From: Escarpia spicata
Taxonomy: Eukaryota; Annelida; Polychaeta; Sabellida; Siboglinidae
DNA: 64,000 nucleotides
Direction of reading: 5' to 3'
Assembly: GCA_963995525.1 (NCBI GenBank)
Contig: OZ023212.1
Location: forward strand, 9,470,130 to 9,534,129
Shown here piece after piece: positions 47,933 to 56,270 of this stretch. The stretch's first letter is position 1; the number at the start of each line of letters is the position of its first letter. The translations under genes and the position numbers were made by a program. The notes beneath the pieces are model-generated. The model saw only the letters and a program-made list of their open reading frames with translations, was not told where the DNA came from and ran no database searches.

Positions 47933-48340
47933 TTACGCGTCGAATATATCGACCGGTCGACGCCCTCTCTTCCGTCTACTGACGGTCGTCGCCGTTCGAC
48001 GCGGCTTCTTTATAGGCGGTCTTTTTTTCAACCGTCTCTTCTTCGGCGCCGGCCCTTTCAATAGTCCGTCGAGAAGATCGACGCCGGCTTCCTTCGCGCG
48101 TCGTTTTACCGACGCTTTGAGATTGCCGCCGCCGACGACGTCCCGCGCCACGTGCACGCCGGTTTTGAGCGCGCGTTTTCCCAACGCCATAGCGCCTCTC
48201 TTAAAAAGTGGCATGACGCTTCGAAACAGGCTCCCGAAGATATTACCCAGACCGTGTCCTCGTTGACCCCGACCGCCGACGAAGACCGGTAGTTGACCGC
48301 CGACCTGTCGAACGTAGTAGTCCTCGTACGGGTTCGGCAT
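47933..48340 (-). CDS. PX: PX-like core/virion protein
   Basis: 135 aa. The N-terminus YYVRQVGGQLPVFVGG is followed by QRGHGLGNIFGSLFRS, a hydrophobic/basic middle (GKRALKTGVHVARDV) and an arginine/lysine-rich tail (KKRRLKKRPPIKKPRR). This pattern is that of adintovirus PX, related to adenovirus pX: a basic DNA-condensing virion protein with a likely protease site near GGG. It sits between penton and capsid genes, as in related elements. Intact. Confidence 0.88.
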   Translation of the reverse strand: MPNPYEDYYVRQVGGQLPVFVGGRGQRGHGLGNIFGSLFRSVMPLFKRGAMALGKRALKTGVHVARDVVGGGNLKASVKRRAKEAGVDLLDGLLKGPAPKKRRLKKRPPIKKPRRTATTVSRRKRGRRPVDIFDA

Positions 48341-48345
48341 GGTGG

Positions 48346-49212
48346 TTAAAACAATCTCGATTTACAGCGTCTGATGTGAAGCGTCGCCACTAGCTTCCCC
48401 CGCTCGAATGGTATCGGTTGACCGCAATCGTCTCTTATATCGACCTCGATCGTGTCGAATTGATGCCGCAGCAGCTTCACGTATTGGACGCGGTCGAACG
48501 TTTCCGAAATAACGCTACCGTTCGTACCGAAGACGGCGATGTTTCGAAGGAGCGGCGCGTACACGTCGCCGACGACGCGCGATTCCACGAGATCCGTGTA
48601 CACGTACAGGGTGTCGACGCTCGCCTTCATATCCACCGTATTGCGACCTTCGTACGCATACGTGTACGCGGCGGGGTTCGTCTCGATAACGACGACTTCC
48701 GGTTCGGGCCCCATCATCGGCGGACTTACGATAACGTTCTTATGGAAACCTAGCACGCTCTTCAGACGGCTCGTATCGGGTAGGGTAAAGGCGACACCCG
48801 CCGATATACGCAGCGTCATTCGGTTAGAGACGCCACTGTACTCTAGACGCACCTTGACCTTATCGGTACACAATTTCATTAGCGCCTCGTTGAGCTCGCG
48901 CAGTAGCACGTAAACGTTGTTGTAGAAAACGTGAGTAATCGTACCCTGTCGGTATATTCCGATACCGTCCATGGTCGTGAAAAGACCCATCTCACCGCGT
49001 GGCGCCGACAGGTAGAACGTGGCGTCCGCCTCTCTCACGTTGTACCACGTGTGCGGATACTGTAGCGTCACCAGTCCGCATTCCCATTCTCCGCCAGGCA
49101 GGTCAAAACGTCGCGGCAGCGTCGTGATGTAGTGCGTCAACGTCTTTTCTGGGTGCCGCTTCATAGACGCGTTGCTCGGTAGCGTCAGGTAAAAGTCAGA
49201 CGATACCGCCAT
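48346..49212 (-). CDS. penton: penton (minor capsid, single jelly roll)
   Basis: 288 aa, intact. Seen: FYLTLPSNASMKRHPEKTLTHYIT at the start, WECGLVTLQYPHTWYNV, a GVSNRMTLRI strand, then YVYTDLVESRVVGDVYAPLLRNI and the end strand GKLVATLHIRRCK. These are typical of Polinton/adintovirus pentons, which form the capsid vertices. The ATG at 49212 overlaps the end of the membrane-protein gene by 17 bases, so the two share sequence in different frames. Confidence 0.9.
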   Translation of the reverse strand: MAVSSDFYLTLPSNASMKRHPEKTLTHYITTLPRRFDLPGGEWECGLVTLQYPHTWYNVREADATFYLSAPRGEMGLFTTMDGIGIYRQGTITHVFYNNVYVLLRELNEALMKLCTDKVKVRLEYSGVSNRMTLRISAGVAFTLPDTSRLKSVLGFHKNVIVSPPMMGPEPEVVVIETNPAAYTYAYEGRNTVDMKASVDTLYVYTDLVESRVVGDVYAPLLRNIAVFGTNGSVISETFDRVQYVKLLRHQFDTIEVDIRDDCGQPIPFERGKLVATLHIRRCKSRLF

Positions 49213-49600
49213 CGTCTCGTCGTCGTCGACCGCCGCCGCCGCTCATAGACGGACTCGGGAGCAGATAACCGAGACAGCTGCTCAACAGCGCCGTCCACAG
49301 ATTGGAGTCGCCTTGCCCCCGCGTCAGATTGTATATACTAACGGCGATGACGAAGTACAGGACGATGACCTGACAGAGGAATACGATTTCGGCCTTTGGG
49401 CATTCGTTACCGCAGAGCCGCCATGGATCGGGTTCGTGGACGGTGGAGTCGTCGGCGTTCTCGACGGCGTCGACGGAGTCCTCGTTGGTAGTCTTCGTCG
49501 GCTGCTCTGAACCAGTTGCGGCGTCGACGGAGTCCTCTTTGGTAGTCTTCTTCTTCGGCTGCTGCTCGTCCCTCGCCGCCGCCTCGTCGATCATCATCAT
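49196..49600 (-). CDS. small membrane protein conserved in Polintons
   Basis: 134 aa from the first of three ATGs at 49600. The acidic, Lys/Thr-rich N-terminal half contains an imperfect duplication (TTKEDSVDAATGSEQP / TTNEDSVDAVENADD). One membrane segment follows (VFLCQVIVLYFVIAVSIYNL), then the hallmark LWTALLSSCLGYLLPSP and a Gly/Arg tail. The motif recurs in Polinton/adintovirus genomes next to the penton; its function is unknown. A TATAAG at 49635-49640 supports this start over the longer open frame to 49780, which overlaps the integrase end. Confidence 0.75.
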   Translation of the reverse strand: MMMIDEAAARDEQQPKKKTTKEDSVDAATGSEQPTKTTNEDSVDAVENADDSTVHEPDPWRLCGNECPKAEIVFLCQVIVLYFVIAVSIYNLTRGQGDSNLWTALLSSCLGYLLPSPSMSGGGGRRRRDDGGIV

Positions 49601-49634
49601 CGCGCCACTGCGGTCTGCGGGTACAGCAGGGCCC

Positions 49635-49640
49635 CTTATA
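49635..49640 (-). promoter_or_regulatory. TATA-like box of the membrane-protein/penton transcript
   Basis: TATAAGGGG on the minus strand, about 40 bases before the ATG at 49600. Confidence 0.45.
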
Positions 49641-49716
49641 CGGGAGGAGCGACGTTCCCCTGCATAAGCACGACTCGTGCAGTCGCCAGCATTCCTCGTG
49701 ACGCGTCCAACGCATG

Positions 49717-50851
49717 CTATAGGTCCACGAGCGCCGCGGCGTCGATCCAACTGTTGAAGGAGGCCGGGTAACCGCTCCATTTCACGAGCGCCTCCGACCC
49801 GCCGCCGCGACGACGACGCCGCTGCAGAACCGCCTCCACTCGATACAGTTTGTCCTTCGGAACGACTACGCGTTGTACTTCCTGTTCGTAGAAGGCGCCC
49901 TCTACCGGTGTCCCGGCGTCGTCCTTCAGGCGATAAACGGGCGGTTCGGATGGATGCACCTCTACGACGGTGAAGAGCTCCTCGCTCCAGTTAGGCATGT
50001 ATCCTTTTTTGAATTGACCCCTCGTCTTACTGATACGCACGCGATCTCCTTCGCGAAGTTTCGTTTTTTTCTCCCTACCGCCGCCGCCGCCGCCGTACAG
50101 GCGTTGCCATACGTCCTCCTGATTCGTCGCGTCGACGCTCGCCGGCGTCCTACCGATGCTTCGATGATAGGCGTTGTTGTACGAATGCACGAAATCCGGT
50201 AACGCCTCTACGTAGCGCAGCGTCTCGTGTTTCGTAAAATAACGCCACATGCGCGTTTTCAAAGTCCTATTGAATCGTTCCACGACGCTCGCTTTAGTCT
50301 CCTCGTTATGCGTCACGAAATGATGAACGCCGCGACTCTTTAGGAACGGTTGCAGGGGTCGGTTCAGAAACTCGGTCCCCTTATCGGTCTGCAGCTCGTT
50401 CGGCGGCGCGTCGTTCAGCAGACGCGCGAAGGCCGCGACGAGCGATGCGCCGGACTTATTCTTCAACGGAACGCACCAAGCCCGCTTTGAAAACACGTCG
50501 ATGACCGTCAATAGAAATGTTACACCGTCGTTGTGTTTTTTTTAACCTAGTCAGATCGACCAGATCGGCTTGCCACTGCTGGTTTTGACCGCCCACGATG
50601 ACGCAACGTCGTTTGAAACGTCTTTTAACCGGTTTGTGTAGAGTATAAGCGTCCTGCGCCGCTAGCCACCTCTCGACATCCGGTCGTCGTCGTCCCCCCT
50701 TTGACGCCCGGTGCAACGCGTCGACACCTCCGTAACTCCCCGCCCGTTTCGGATCGAAGTAGAGTTCATTCAGTTCAGCGTCGTCGTCGTCGTCGTTTCG
50801 TTTTCGAAGGTTTCGTTTTGGACGACGACGACGACTCCACCCGGACACCAT
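49717..50851 (-). pseudogene. INT: retroviral-type integrase with chromodomain, frameshifted
   Basis: Inserts the element into host DNA, giving the 6-bp duplication. It starts at ATG 50851 (MVSGWSRRRR), about 40 bases after a TATATAAT box. The first frame has ELYFDPKRAGSYGG, AYTLHKPVKRRFKR and QWQADLVDLTRLKK (first catalytic Asp). In the A8 run at 50536-50543 the frame changes. The second frame continues from TVIDVFSKRAWCVPL, with LQTDKGTEF (second Asp), ASVVERFNRTLK (Glu), an SH3-like part (GDRVRISKTRGQF) and a C-terminal chromodomain (LYRVEAVL, ALVKWSGYPASFNSWI). Because the shift is in a homopolymer, a sequencing or assembly error is possible. Confidence 0.93.
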
Positions 50852-50955
50852 GACGACGACGACGACGACCAATGAACGACGAATATTATATAGAGAGCGA
50901 TAACCGCGATGACGATGAGACCGACGACGGCGACCGTTCGTTGTATCGACGGCAT
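50770..50955 (-). CDS. possible small membrane protein overlapping integrase start
   Basis: 61 codons: MPSIQRTVAVVG, a strong membrane segment (GLIVIAVIALYIIFVV), then a Ser/Thr-rich tail with N-glycosylation-like sites. It overlaps the integrase N-terminus in another frame, and the integrase TATA box lies inside it, so it may be chance. Confidence 0.3.
   Translation of the reverse strand: MPSIQRTVAVVGLIVIAVIALYIIFVVHWSSSSSSWCPGGVVVVVQNETFENETTTTTTLN
50885..50892 (-). promoter_or_regulatory. TATA box of the integrase gene
   Basis: TATATAAT on the minus strand. A cap site about 30 bases on would lie near 50862, just before ATG 50851. Confidence 0.5.
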
Positions 50956-50957
50956 CG

Positions 50958-51677
50958 TCACATCGATTCCCACGCGTCCAACGCTCTCTTTCTAGAACGT
51001 CGTCTTCGCACCGCCTTCCCCGCTGAACTGACCGATCCCGCCTCCTCCTCTTCTCTTGACCGCCGCCGCCGTCGCTCCATGTACTCCCGATAGCGCGGGT
51101 TGCCGACGAACTCCATAGGAATGTTCATACCCTTCATACTCAACCCGAAAGCGCGCCATCCTAAGGGCTGCGTCGTCTTCGTTCTCGTTCGCATGAGATC
51201 GTTCACTAGATCGACCATGTTACTCCCCGCGATCGTTTTACCGTCGTACACGAATTCGCCGCGTTCGTTCCATCGACACAAGGGATCGGCTTTCATTTTC
51301 GCGATAAGTAGACTCGCCTTCCCTTTCAGCGTTTTCGGCATGCTGGCTACGATTTCGCGCTCTACGGCCTCCGACGATGGCGGCGCCGCCGCCGTGGGCT
51401 GTGGTATCTCGCCGCCGTCTGCGTTGACCATCGACACGCGTACCGGTTGCGCCGTTCGAGCCGCCTCTATAGTGTTGTAGCGACTCAGCAGCTGATTGTA
51501 CGACACCACCTTATCGCGTTCGGATAAATCCGATCGCTCTAGAATATCTTTCATGTCGCTGTCCAGGCTACTCAGTACACGTGATCGGGGCGTGCTGCTC
51601 GACGACGGCTGCTGCGGTTGAAGGAGACTTTCCACCAATCGCGGTTCGACCAACGCCATCTTCTTCGCGTACTGCAT
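50958..51677 (-). CDS. conserved Polinton protein of unknown function (MQYAKKM family)
   Basis: 239 aa, intact. The family pattern is an N-terminal AKKMALVEPRLVESL, LDSDMKDILERSDLSERDKVV, a Pro-rich linker, then a C-terminal domain with CRWNERGEFVYDGKTIAGSN, MVDLVNDLMR, LGWRAFGLSM and EFVGNPRYR, ending in a basic tail. This layout recurs in animal Polintons and adintoviruses beside the packaging ATPase; the role is unknown and a virion-associated or packaging factor is plausible. Its ATG lies four bases after the stop of the preceding gene. Confidence 0.75.
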   Translation of the reverse strand: MQYAKKMALVEPRLVESLLQPQQPSSSSTPRSRVLSSLDSDMKDILERSDLSERDKVVSYNQLLSRYNTIEAARTAQPVRVSMVNADGGEIPQPTAAAPPSSEAVEREIVASMPKTLKGKASLLIAKMKADPLCRWNERGEFVYDGKTIAGSNMVDLVNDLMRTRTKTTQPLGWRAFGLSMKGMNIPMEFVGNPRYREYMERRRRRSREEEEAGSVSSAGKAVRRRRSRKRALDAWESM

Positions 51678-51680
51678 CGA

Positions 51681-52091
51681 TTAACCCCCGATGAACTGTT
51701 TGAGTAGTGGCAGGAGAACGGTGCTCGCTAACGGCGCTAGCAGGGCCGTCAGAAAACCACCCGCCCCCGTTTGCAAGATGGCTCGCTTCCGCTTCACCGG
51801 AATTCGTTTGTTGACCAGATCACGCAGGTGATCTCTGTATTTCGTCAACACGCGTTTCTGCTTCGGCGACACCTTCACGTTCCCTCTCAGAATATTGTAC
51901 GCGCAATCGCATAGACTACATATGAGACCGACCTCCGAGTGGGCGAGAACGGCTTTTCGCAGATCGATGTTCCGCTTATGTCTATCCATCAACTGCAGGG
52001 CGAAAATGTGTCTCTTCAGGCGTTGCTCTGAAAACGTCGTCGCCGCCTTCGGTCGTCGCTTCGCCGCTACCACCGCGCGTCTTCCCGTCAT
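51681..52091 (-). CDS. conserved small basic Polinton protein with GGFL motif
   Basis: 136 aa, intact. Basic N-terminus, then a helical region (LRKAVLAHSEVGLICSLCDCAYNILRGNVKVSP) and a C-terminal hydrophobic GAGGFLTALLAPLASTVLLPLL. This layout (ILRGN in the middle, GGFL near the end) is common in Polinton/adintovirus minor virion proteins. A membrane-active or capsid-cement role like adenovirus pVI is an inference. Confidence 0.7.
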   Translation of the reverse strand: MTGRRAVVAAKRRPKAATTFSEQRLKRHIFALQLMDRHKRNIDLRKAVLAHSEVGLICSLCDCAYNILRGNVKVSPKQKRVLTKYRDHLRDLVNKRIPVKRKRAILQTGAGGFLTALLAPLASTVLLPLLKQFIGG

Positions 52092-52123
52092 ACCGACTAA
52101 TGCGTACGCGGCGACGTCCCTCT

Positions 52124-52758
52124 CTACTTATAGTTGACCACCCTTCCGTACGTAGACGTACTGAAGGGGTCGTCCGGAAATATACACGTACGCAGGCGCA
52201 TGTACTCTTCCGTTTCCTGTTTCAGGTCGACGAAGAGATAGCCGTACGCCGTCGACGTCGCGTCTTTGAAAGACTCTATCATGTACTTGACCTCTCCCGG
52301 ATACATCTGTTTCGCTAGGTGACTTGACCAACGTCTCGGGGGTTCTTAAATAGCGCTAAGTATTGGGCGTTCAGGCTGATTGTGCGGTTTTCTCCCCCTT
52401 TCGGAAACATGTTCTGTCGGAGTTGTACGACCGACGTATTACAATGATGACTTTTTTTAGTAAATAGCGCCGTCACCCCGCTATCGGCTTCCTCCATGAG
52501 GTCGTCGAGTACTAAAAGCGTCCTCTTTTTACCGTCTAAATACGTCGTAGTCGGCAGGCCGTCTACGAACTCTATTTCCGGAGACATAGACGCGTAGGCG
52601 GTCTGCCACTGCCCGTAACACCACAGGACTTTTTCGGGCGCCGGATCGATCATAGCGCGTCGTATCAGACGGTCGACGAACGTCGTCTTACCGCATCCCG
52701 TAGGCCCTGATACTATACACGTAAACGGATGCTTCAACAACGGTCCGCCCATTTTCAC
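52124..52758 (-). pseudogene. ATPase: FtsK/HerA-type packaging ATPase (A32-like), frameshifted
   Basis: Pumps DNA into capsids. It starts at ATG 52758 (MKMGGPLLKHPFTC). Walker A is VSGPTGCGKTTFVDRL (~res 16-31), Walker B is RTLLVLDDLME (~res 79-89); a sensor-like SVVQLRQNMFPKG and ALFKNPRD follow. The first frame stops at 52315 just after NPRDVGQ. The expected C-terminal helix (MYPGEVKYMIESF...) and the GYLFVDLKQ block continue in another frame to 52124. A loss of one base (or gain of two) near 52313-52322 explains this. About 60 C-terminal residues are cut off. Confidence 0.92.
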
Positions 52759-52780
52759 GACTGATACTGGGTGATGTTTT

Positions 52781-53233
52781 TTACGCGTCTTTATAAACGT
52801 CGCGCACCTCCATCAACAGTTTACCGAGCTTGTTCTCTCCCTCAACGTCCCCAATCCTGGTACCCCAGAAACCCTCCCTACTCGGCACCCACTCCACCAA
52901 TTCGGCGTCCCCGGTGGCCAACAGATCGGCCTTCAACTCCCCGCCGAACTTACTCATCAACAGGCCCTTCATACAAGCGACCCTAACGACGTTCCATTCG
53001 GTTCCCGTTCTCTTTTTTCGAATACCGTAACTGAGTCGTTTCGCTACGTAGGGCGATCGCGCACTTTTGATACACGCGGCGCATGCGATGTCTTCGTTGA
53101 ATAGGGCTTTCCTATACTGATAGGCGTGCTCGACGGATCGGAAGACCCGACCGTACGCCGTCAATCGGCACCTGTACATATTCGACAAGAAGGAGCGCGA
53201 GCCGCCAAACTTTATAGGTTCCGACGACAACAT
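52781..53233 (-). CDS. NADAR-domain (YbiA-like) glycohydrolase
   Basis: 150 aa, intact, with its own TATA box. NADAR landmarks: FLSNMY (res 15-20), SVEHAYQYRKA (33-43, with the conserved Glu), ARSPYVAKRLSYG (58-70), Trp80, EFWGTRIGDVEGENKLGKLLMEVR-type ending (res ~121-144: WGTRIG, ENKLGKLLM). NADAR proteins cleave N-glycosidic bonds in riboflavin intermediates, and some remove ADP-ribose from modified guanine in DNA, countering DarT-type toxins. In this element it may repair or reverse host ADP-ribosylation; that is inference. It is the outermost gene at the right end, where accessory cargo is usual. Composition matches the neighbouring element genes. Confidence 0.88.
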   Translation of the reverse strand: MLSSEPIKFGGSRSFLSNMYRCRLTAYGRVFRSVEHAYQYRKALFNEDIACAACIKSARSPYVAKRLSYGIRKKRTGTEWNVVRVACMKGLLMSKFGGELKADLLATGDAELVEWVPSREGFWGTRIGDVEGENKLGKLLMEVRDVYKDA

Positions 53234-53264
53234 GACTACTACCGATAAACCGCTACCGACACCG

Positions 53265-53272
53265 CTTATATA
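53265..53272 (-). promoter_or_regulatory. TATA box of the NADAR gene
   Basis: TATATAAGCGGTG on the minus strand, 32 bases before ATG 53233. The RPA-like gene has the similar TATATAAAGCGGTG, suggesting a shared early-type promoter. Confidence 0.65.
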
Positions 53273-53295
53273 GTCACAGATGGCGCATCTAAAAA

Positions 53296-53370
53296 GGTGC
53301 CGACGTACGGATTCGGACCCGAAATCTTTCGATCCCTAGTCGAACGCGCTCCCAGGAGAGCTAATCCGGC
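53296..53370 (-). tRNA. tRNA(Phe)-like sequence with altered anticodon loop
   Basis: 73 nt plus CC, in exact tRNA register. Starts GCCGGATTAGCTC (as in tRNA-Phe), keeps GG18-19, a perfect 5-bp anticodon stem (TTCGA/TCGAA) with loop CTAGGGA (anticodon AGG by position), and T-loop TCCGAAT. B-box-like GGTCCGAATCC differs from consensus by one base. TTTTT follows at once, a Pol III stop. Mismatches: two in the acceptor, one in the D stem, two in the T stem. It may be a decayed captured tRNA or a tRNA-like RNA of the element. Confidence 0.6.
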
Positions 53371-53474
53371 GCCGGCGTCTATGAGTGGTTTTATCTCGGT
53401 TATATACGCTTTGAAGTTGATCGCTAGTCGTTGATCGCTTGGGACGTTGATCGCTATGGGTAAACTGGGTTAAT

Positions 53475-53526
53475 CGCTAGATGGCGCCTTAATATTATCA
53501 GTTACTGGATTAACCGCTAGATAGCG
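53475..53526. repeat. right subterminal CGCTAGATGGCG pair
   Basis: Reverse complements of the left-end 12-mer at 53475-53486 and, with one change, at 53515-53526 inside the TIR. Confidence 0.78.
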
Positions 53527-53724
53527 CTTTACTATTATCAATCAAAAGTGACAGGCCATCAATCACGTTTTTTATAAGTAGGTTCCCGATTTCTCTCGGG
53601 TTACACAAAACCCTTTGATCTTTTTTTTATAACTAGGTTCCCGAAAAAGATAAGGACGTTTTTTATGCACGTAGTTAGGTCTAAAAAGGGGCGGGGCGAG
53701 GGTGTGTGTACCCTATATACTACT
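53510..53724 (-). repeat. right terminal inverted repeat
   Basis: 215 bp, mirror of 36576-36790 with one mismatch, ending ...ACTACT. Short open frames inside it are not genes. Confidence 0.97.
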
Positions 53725-53730
53725 CCTGCT
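53725..53730. repeat. Polinton target-site duplication, right copy
   Basis: CCTGCT, identical to the left copy. Confidence 0.93.
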
Positions 53731-54605
53731 ACTGCCGTTGCTGGTGCTGATGCAACCTTTGTCGGTGCGACATTTGGTCTACGCATCTGTGTCCGCCCTT
53801 TTGTAATCCAGTTGGCGTCAAAGAGAGTGCATTTTGGGGAAAGTTCCAGTCAAAACTGATTACAATCAGGATTAAGCAAAAATGGTTTACACCAGTAGAT
53901 TTACTTCGATGAGTTTTTGCGACGGAACAAATATTTAACGTTAAATCTAAGCCTTTGCAAAATTTTCATTGATGCGATGTGTTTGACCCTCGTTGCGATA
54001 TCCCCGATGGCACGCACTTTATGAGCGATGAAAGCCGACGTGTTTACAAGCAAGTATATCACTCATCAGCACCGATTTACCATTGAAAGAGGTCCTACCA
54101 AAGTTTGCCGTGCTGAAAATAGTCACATTGTGCAACATGATGAAGTGGCACGACACGAAGATAACTTGTTTCACGACCTGCAACTTGCCTGATGACCAGA
54201 GTCGCGCTTGAATGGTCACATAGCAGCATAAAAACACTAAAATCGCTCACAATACGCAATCTCCACGTAGTGTCAATGTGCCAGCGTAACATCTAAGAGT
54301 TCATGTGCAATGTAAAACTAAAATGTAAGGCGCAAATATAGGTATAAACGTAGATAAGTCAAGTAAACACGAGCCGTTCTATGCGGTGGCAGCACAAAGC
54401 GCACACCATCAAAGGGACAGAGCCTAACAAAGCGCATCAAACTGGGAGACGATTGGCAAGAAGTACAGAAGGGTTAACTAATTCTAACTTTAACAAGATT
54501 GCCACCCAGAGAATTAACTCTAGGTGGCATGTGGACAAGAAGCCCTTTGGCTTATCGAGAGTCCGACCCTTTTATCTATGTGACACAATCAGCAGGTAAT
54601 ATGTT
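53731..54605. other. right flank of the Polinton, no gene recognised
   Basis: Host sequence. Open frames here are short and show no motif. Confidence 0.4.
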
Positions 54606-56270
54606 CCATTCATTCAGTCCTTTGTGAAAATGATAACTTTCTTATATATAATCTACACTGCTCCTTTGCTAATGTAACTTCATGCGCTCTAGTCCTTCTA
54701 TCTTTCTTAACTGACAAAAAAATATTTCTATCAATATTGTCATAACCACTCATTATTTTAAACACTTCTATCTGATCTCCTCTCAATCTCCTGGTCTCTA
54801 GTGTTGTTAAACCAAATTCTTTTAGGCAAATTTCATAACTAAGATCCCTCAGTTTTGGTATCATTTTAGGCGCTCTCTTCTGTACTCTTTCTAGCATATA
54901 TATATGTCCTTCCTGCGATACGGCCTCCACGCTTGTATACAATATTCTAAATGAGGCATCACTATTACTTTGTACAGCGGTATTATTAGTTCGTTTTCCT
55001 TATACGCTATATTTCGTCTAATTAATCCAAGGATTTGATTTCCCTTTGAAGCTGCAATTCCGCCGCACTGCTCTGAAACCTTCATATCAGCACTAACGGT
55101 TAACCCTAAGTCCTTTTCTTTTACAGTAGTACTTAGTACAGCATCCCCCATTGTATATTCTACCTCTCCGTTCCCATGTCCTGCGTGGAGGCATTTACAC
55201 TTCCCAAAATTGAACAGCAATTGCCACTTTTCAGACCATTTGATCAACTTGTGAAGATCATCTTGTAAATGTTGTCTATCTCCATCACTGTTAATCCTTC
55301 TAAACACGTGTATCATCCGCAAATTTCAACACCTTGCTTGTTATTTCATCATCCAAATCGTTGATATATATATTAAGAATAATATAGGTCCTAGTACTGA
55401 TCCCTGTGGTACCCCACTCAATACCGATTTCCAGTTTCAAGCCTCCCCACCAACTACTACACGTTGTCTTCTGTCAATCAGCCATTTTTTTATCCAGTTT
55501 ATTATGCTATTTCCTATGCTATGGGCCTTTAGTTTAAGCAGTAATCTTTGATGTAGTACTTTGTCAAAAGCTTTTTGAAAATCTAAGTAGACGATATCTA
55601 CTGGTGATCCCTCATCTACCCACTTAGTGATGTCTTCCAAAAAACACAACATATTTGTTAAGCATGACCTCGCTTTAAAAAAAACCATGTTGAGATGGGT
55701 TTATCAAGTTATGTTTAACAAGAAAATCCACCATGTGATCTTTAATTAGTCTTTCTAATAATTTGCAAATCACTGATGTTAAACTCACTGGTCTATAGTT
55801 CTCAAACTTGTTTATCGAACTTTTTTTAAAATAACGGTATATTGTTTGCCTCTTTCCATACTAAAGGAATCACTCCCTCTTCTAATGACAAATTGAAAAC
55901 TGTTGCAAGCGGTACGCTAATTTGTTCTACAATTTCTAATAGTAGTTTTGGCGAAATCCCATCCACTCCAGGTGATTTATTATCCTTCATAGCCCTTATT
56001 TTCTTAATTACCATTTCCGGGGTTACAATTAATTGTCCTAAATAGTCTGAATCTGCCCCCTTGAACTTAGCCTCTGGTACTGGCAGTGAACTAATATCTT
56101 CTCTGGTAAACACTGAACTAAAGTACTCATTCAGGTCTTCTGCCATTAAGAATCCCTCTGATATTATATTTCCAGCACTATCTTCTAGAGGACCGACCTT
56201 ATCTTGAACTTTCTGTTTGCTTCGAACATACGCATAAAAACTCTTGCTGTCATGTTTTATACCGTACGAC
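54606..56270 (-). mobile_element. CR1-like LINE, 3' portion, minus strand
   Basis: Read leftwards: pre-RT and RT start (LNEYFSSVFTREDISSLP, NKSPGVDGISPKLLLEIVEQ, IPLVWKEANNIPLF), then CLTNMLCFLEDITKWVDEG, VDIVYLDFQKAFDKVLHQRL, KWLIDRRQRVVV, then DLHKLIKWSEKWQLLFNFGKCK, VKEKDLGLTVSADMK, MPHLEYCIQAWRPY and the tail LERVQKRAPKMI. Several frame breaks; 5'-truncated. Confidence 0.88.

Larger units (their letters stand above)
36576..53724. mobile_element. full-length Polinton/Maverick (adintovirus-like) element
   Basis: 17,149 bp from AG... to ...CT, with 215-bp inverted termini and a 6-bp target duplication. It encodes the defining Polinton set: protein-primed PolB, retroviral-type integrase, packaging ATPase, adenain-like protease, double-jelly-roll major capsid protein and penton, plus PX-like and conserved unknown proteins. 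Base composition is visibly richer in G+C and CpG than the AT-rich flanks. Several genes are broken, so this copy is a fossil or is decaying. Such elements are integrated viruses or self-synthesising transposons of animals. Confidence 0.98.

Noticed and set aside
50872..51093. Plus-strand frame opposite the integrase start
   Set aside because: Acidic/Arg-rich shadow of minus-strand coding, without start context or homologous motif.
36576..53724. Contaminating free virus genome
   Set aside because: Target duplication and host flanks with LINEs and a BAX-like gene show integration.
53601..53859. Short frames on both strands at the right TIR
   Set aside because: They lie in or cross the inverted repeat and are not conserved at the left TIR context.
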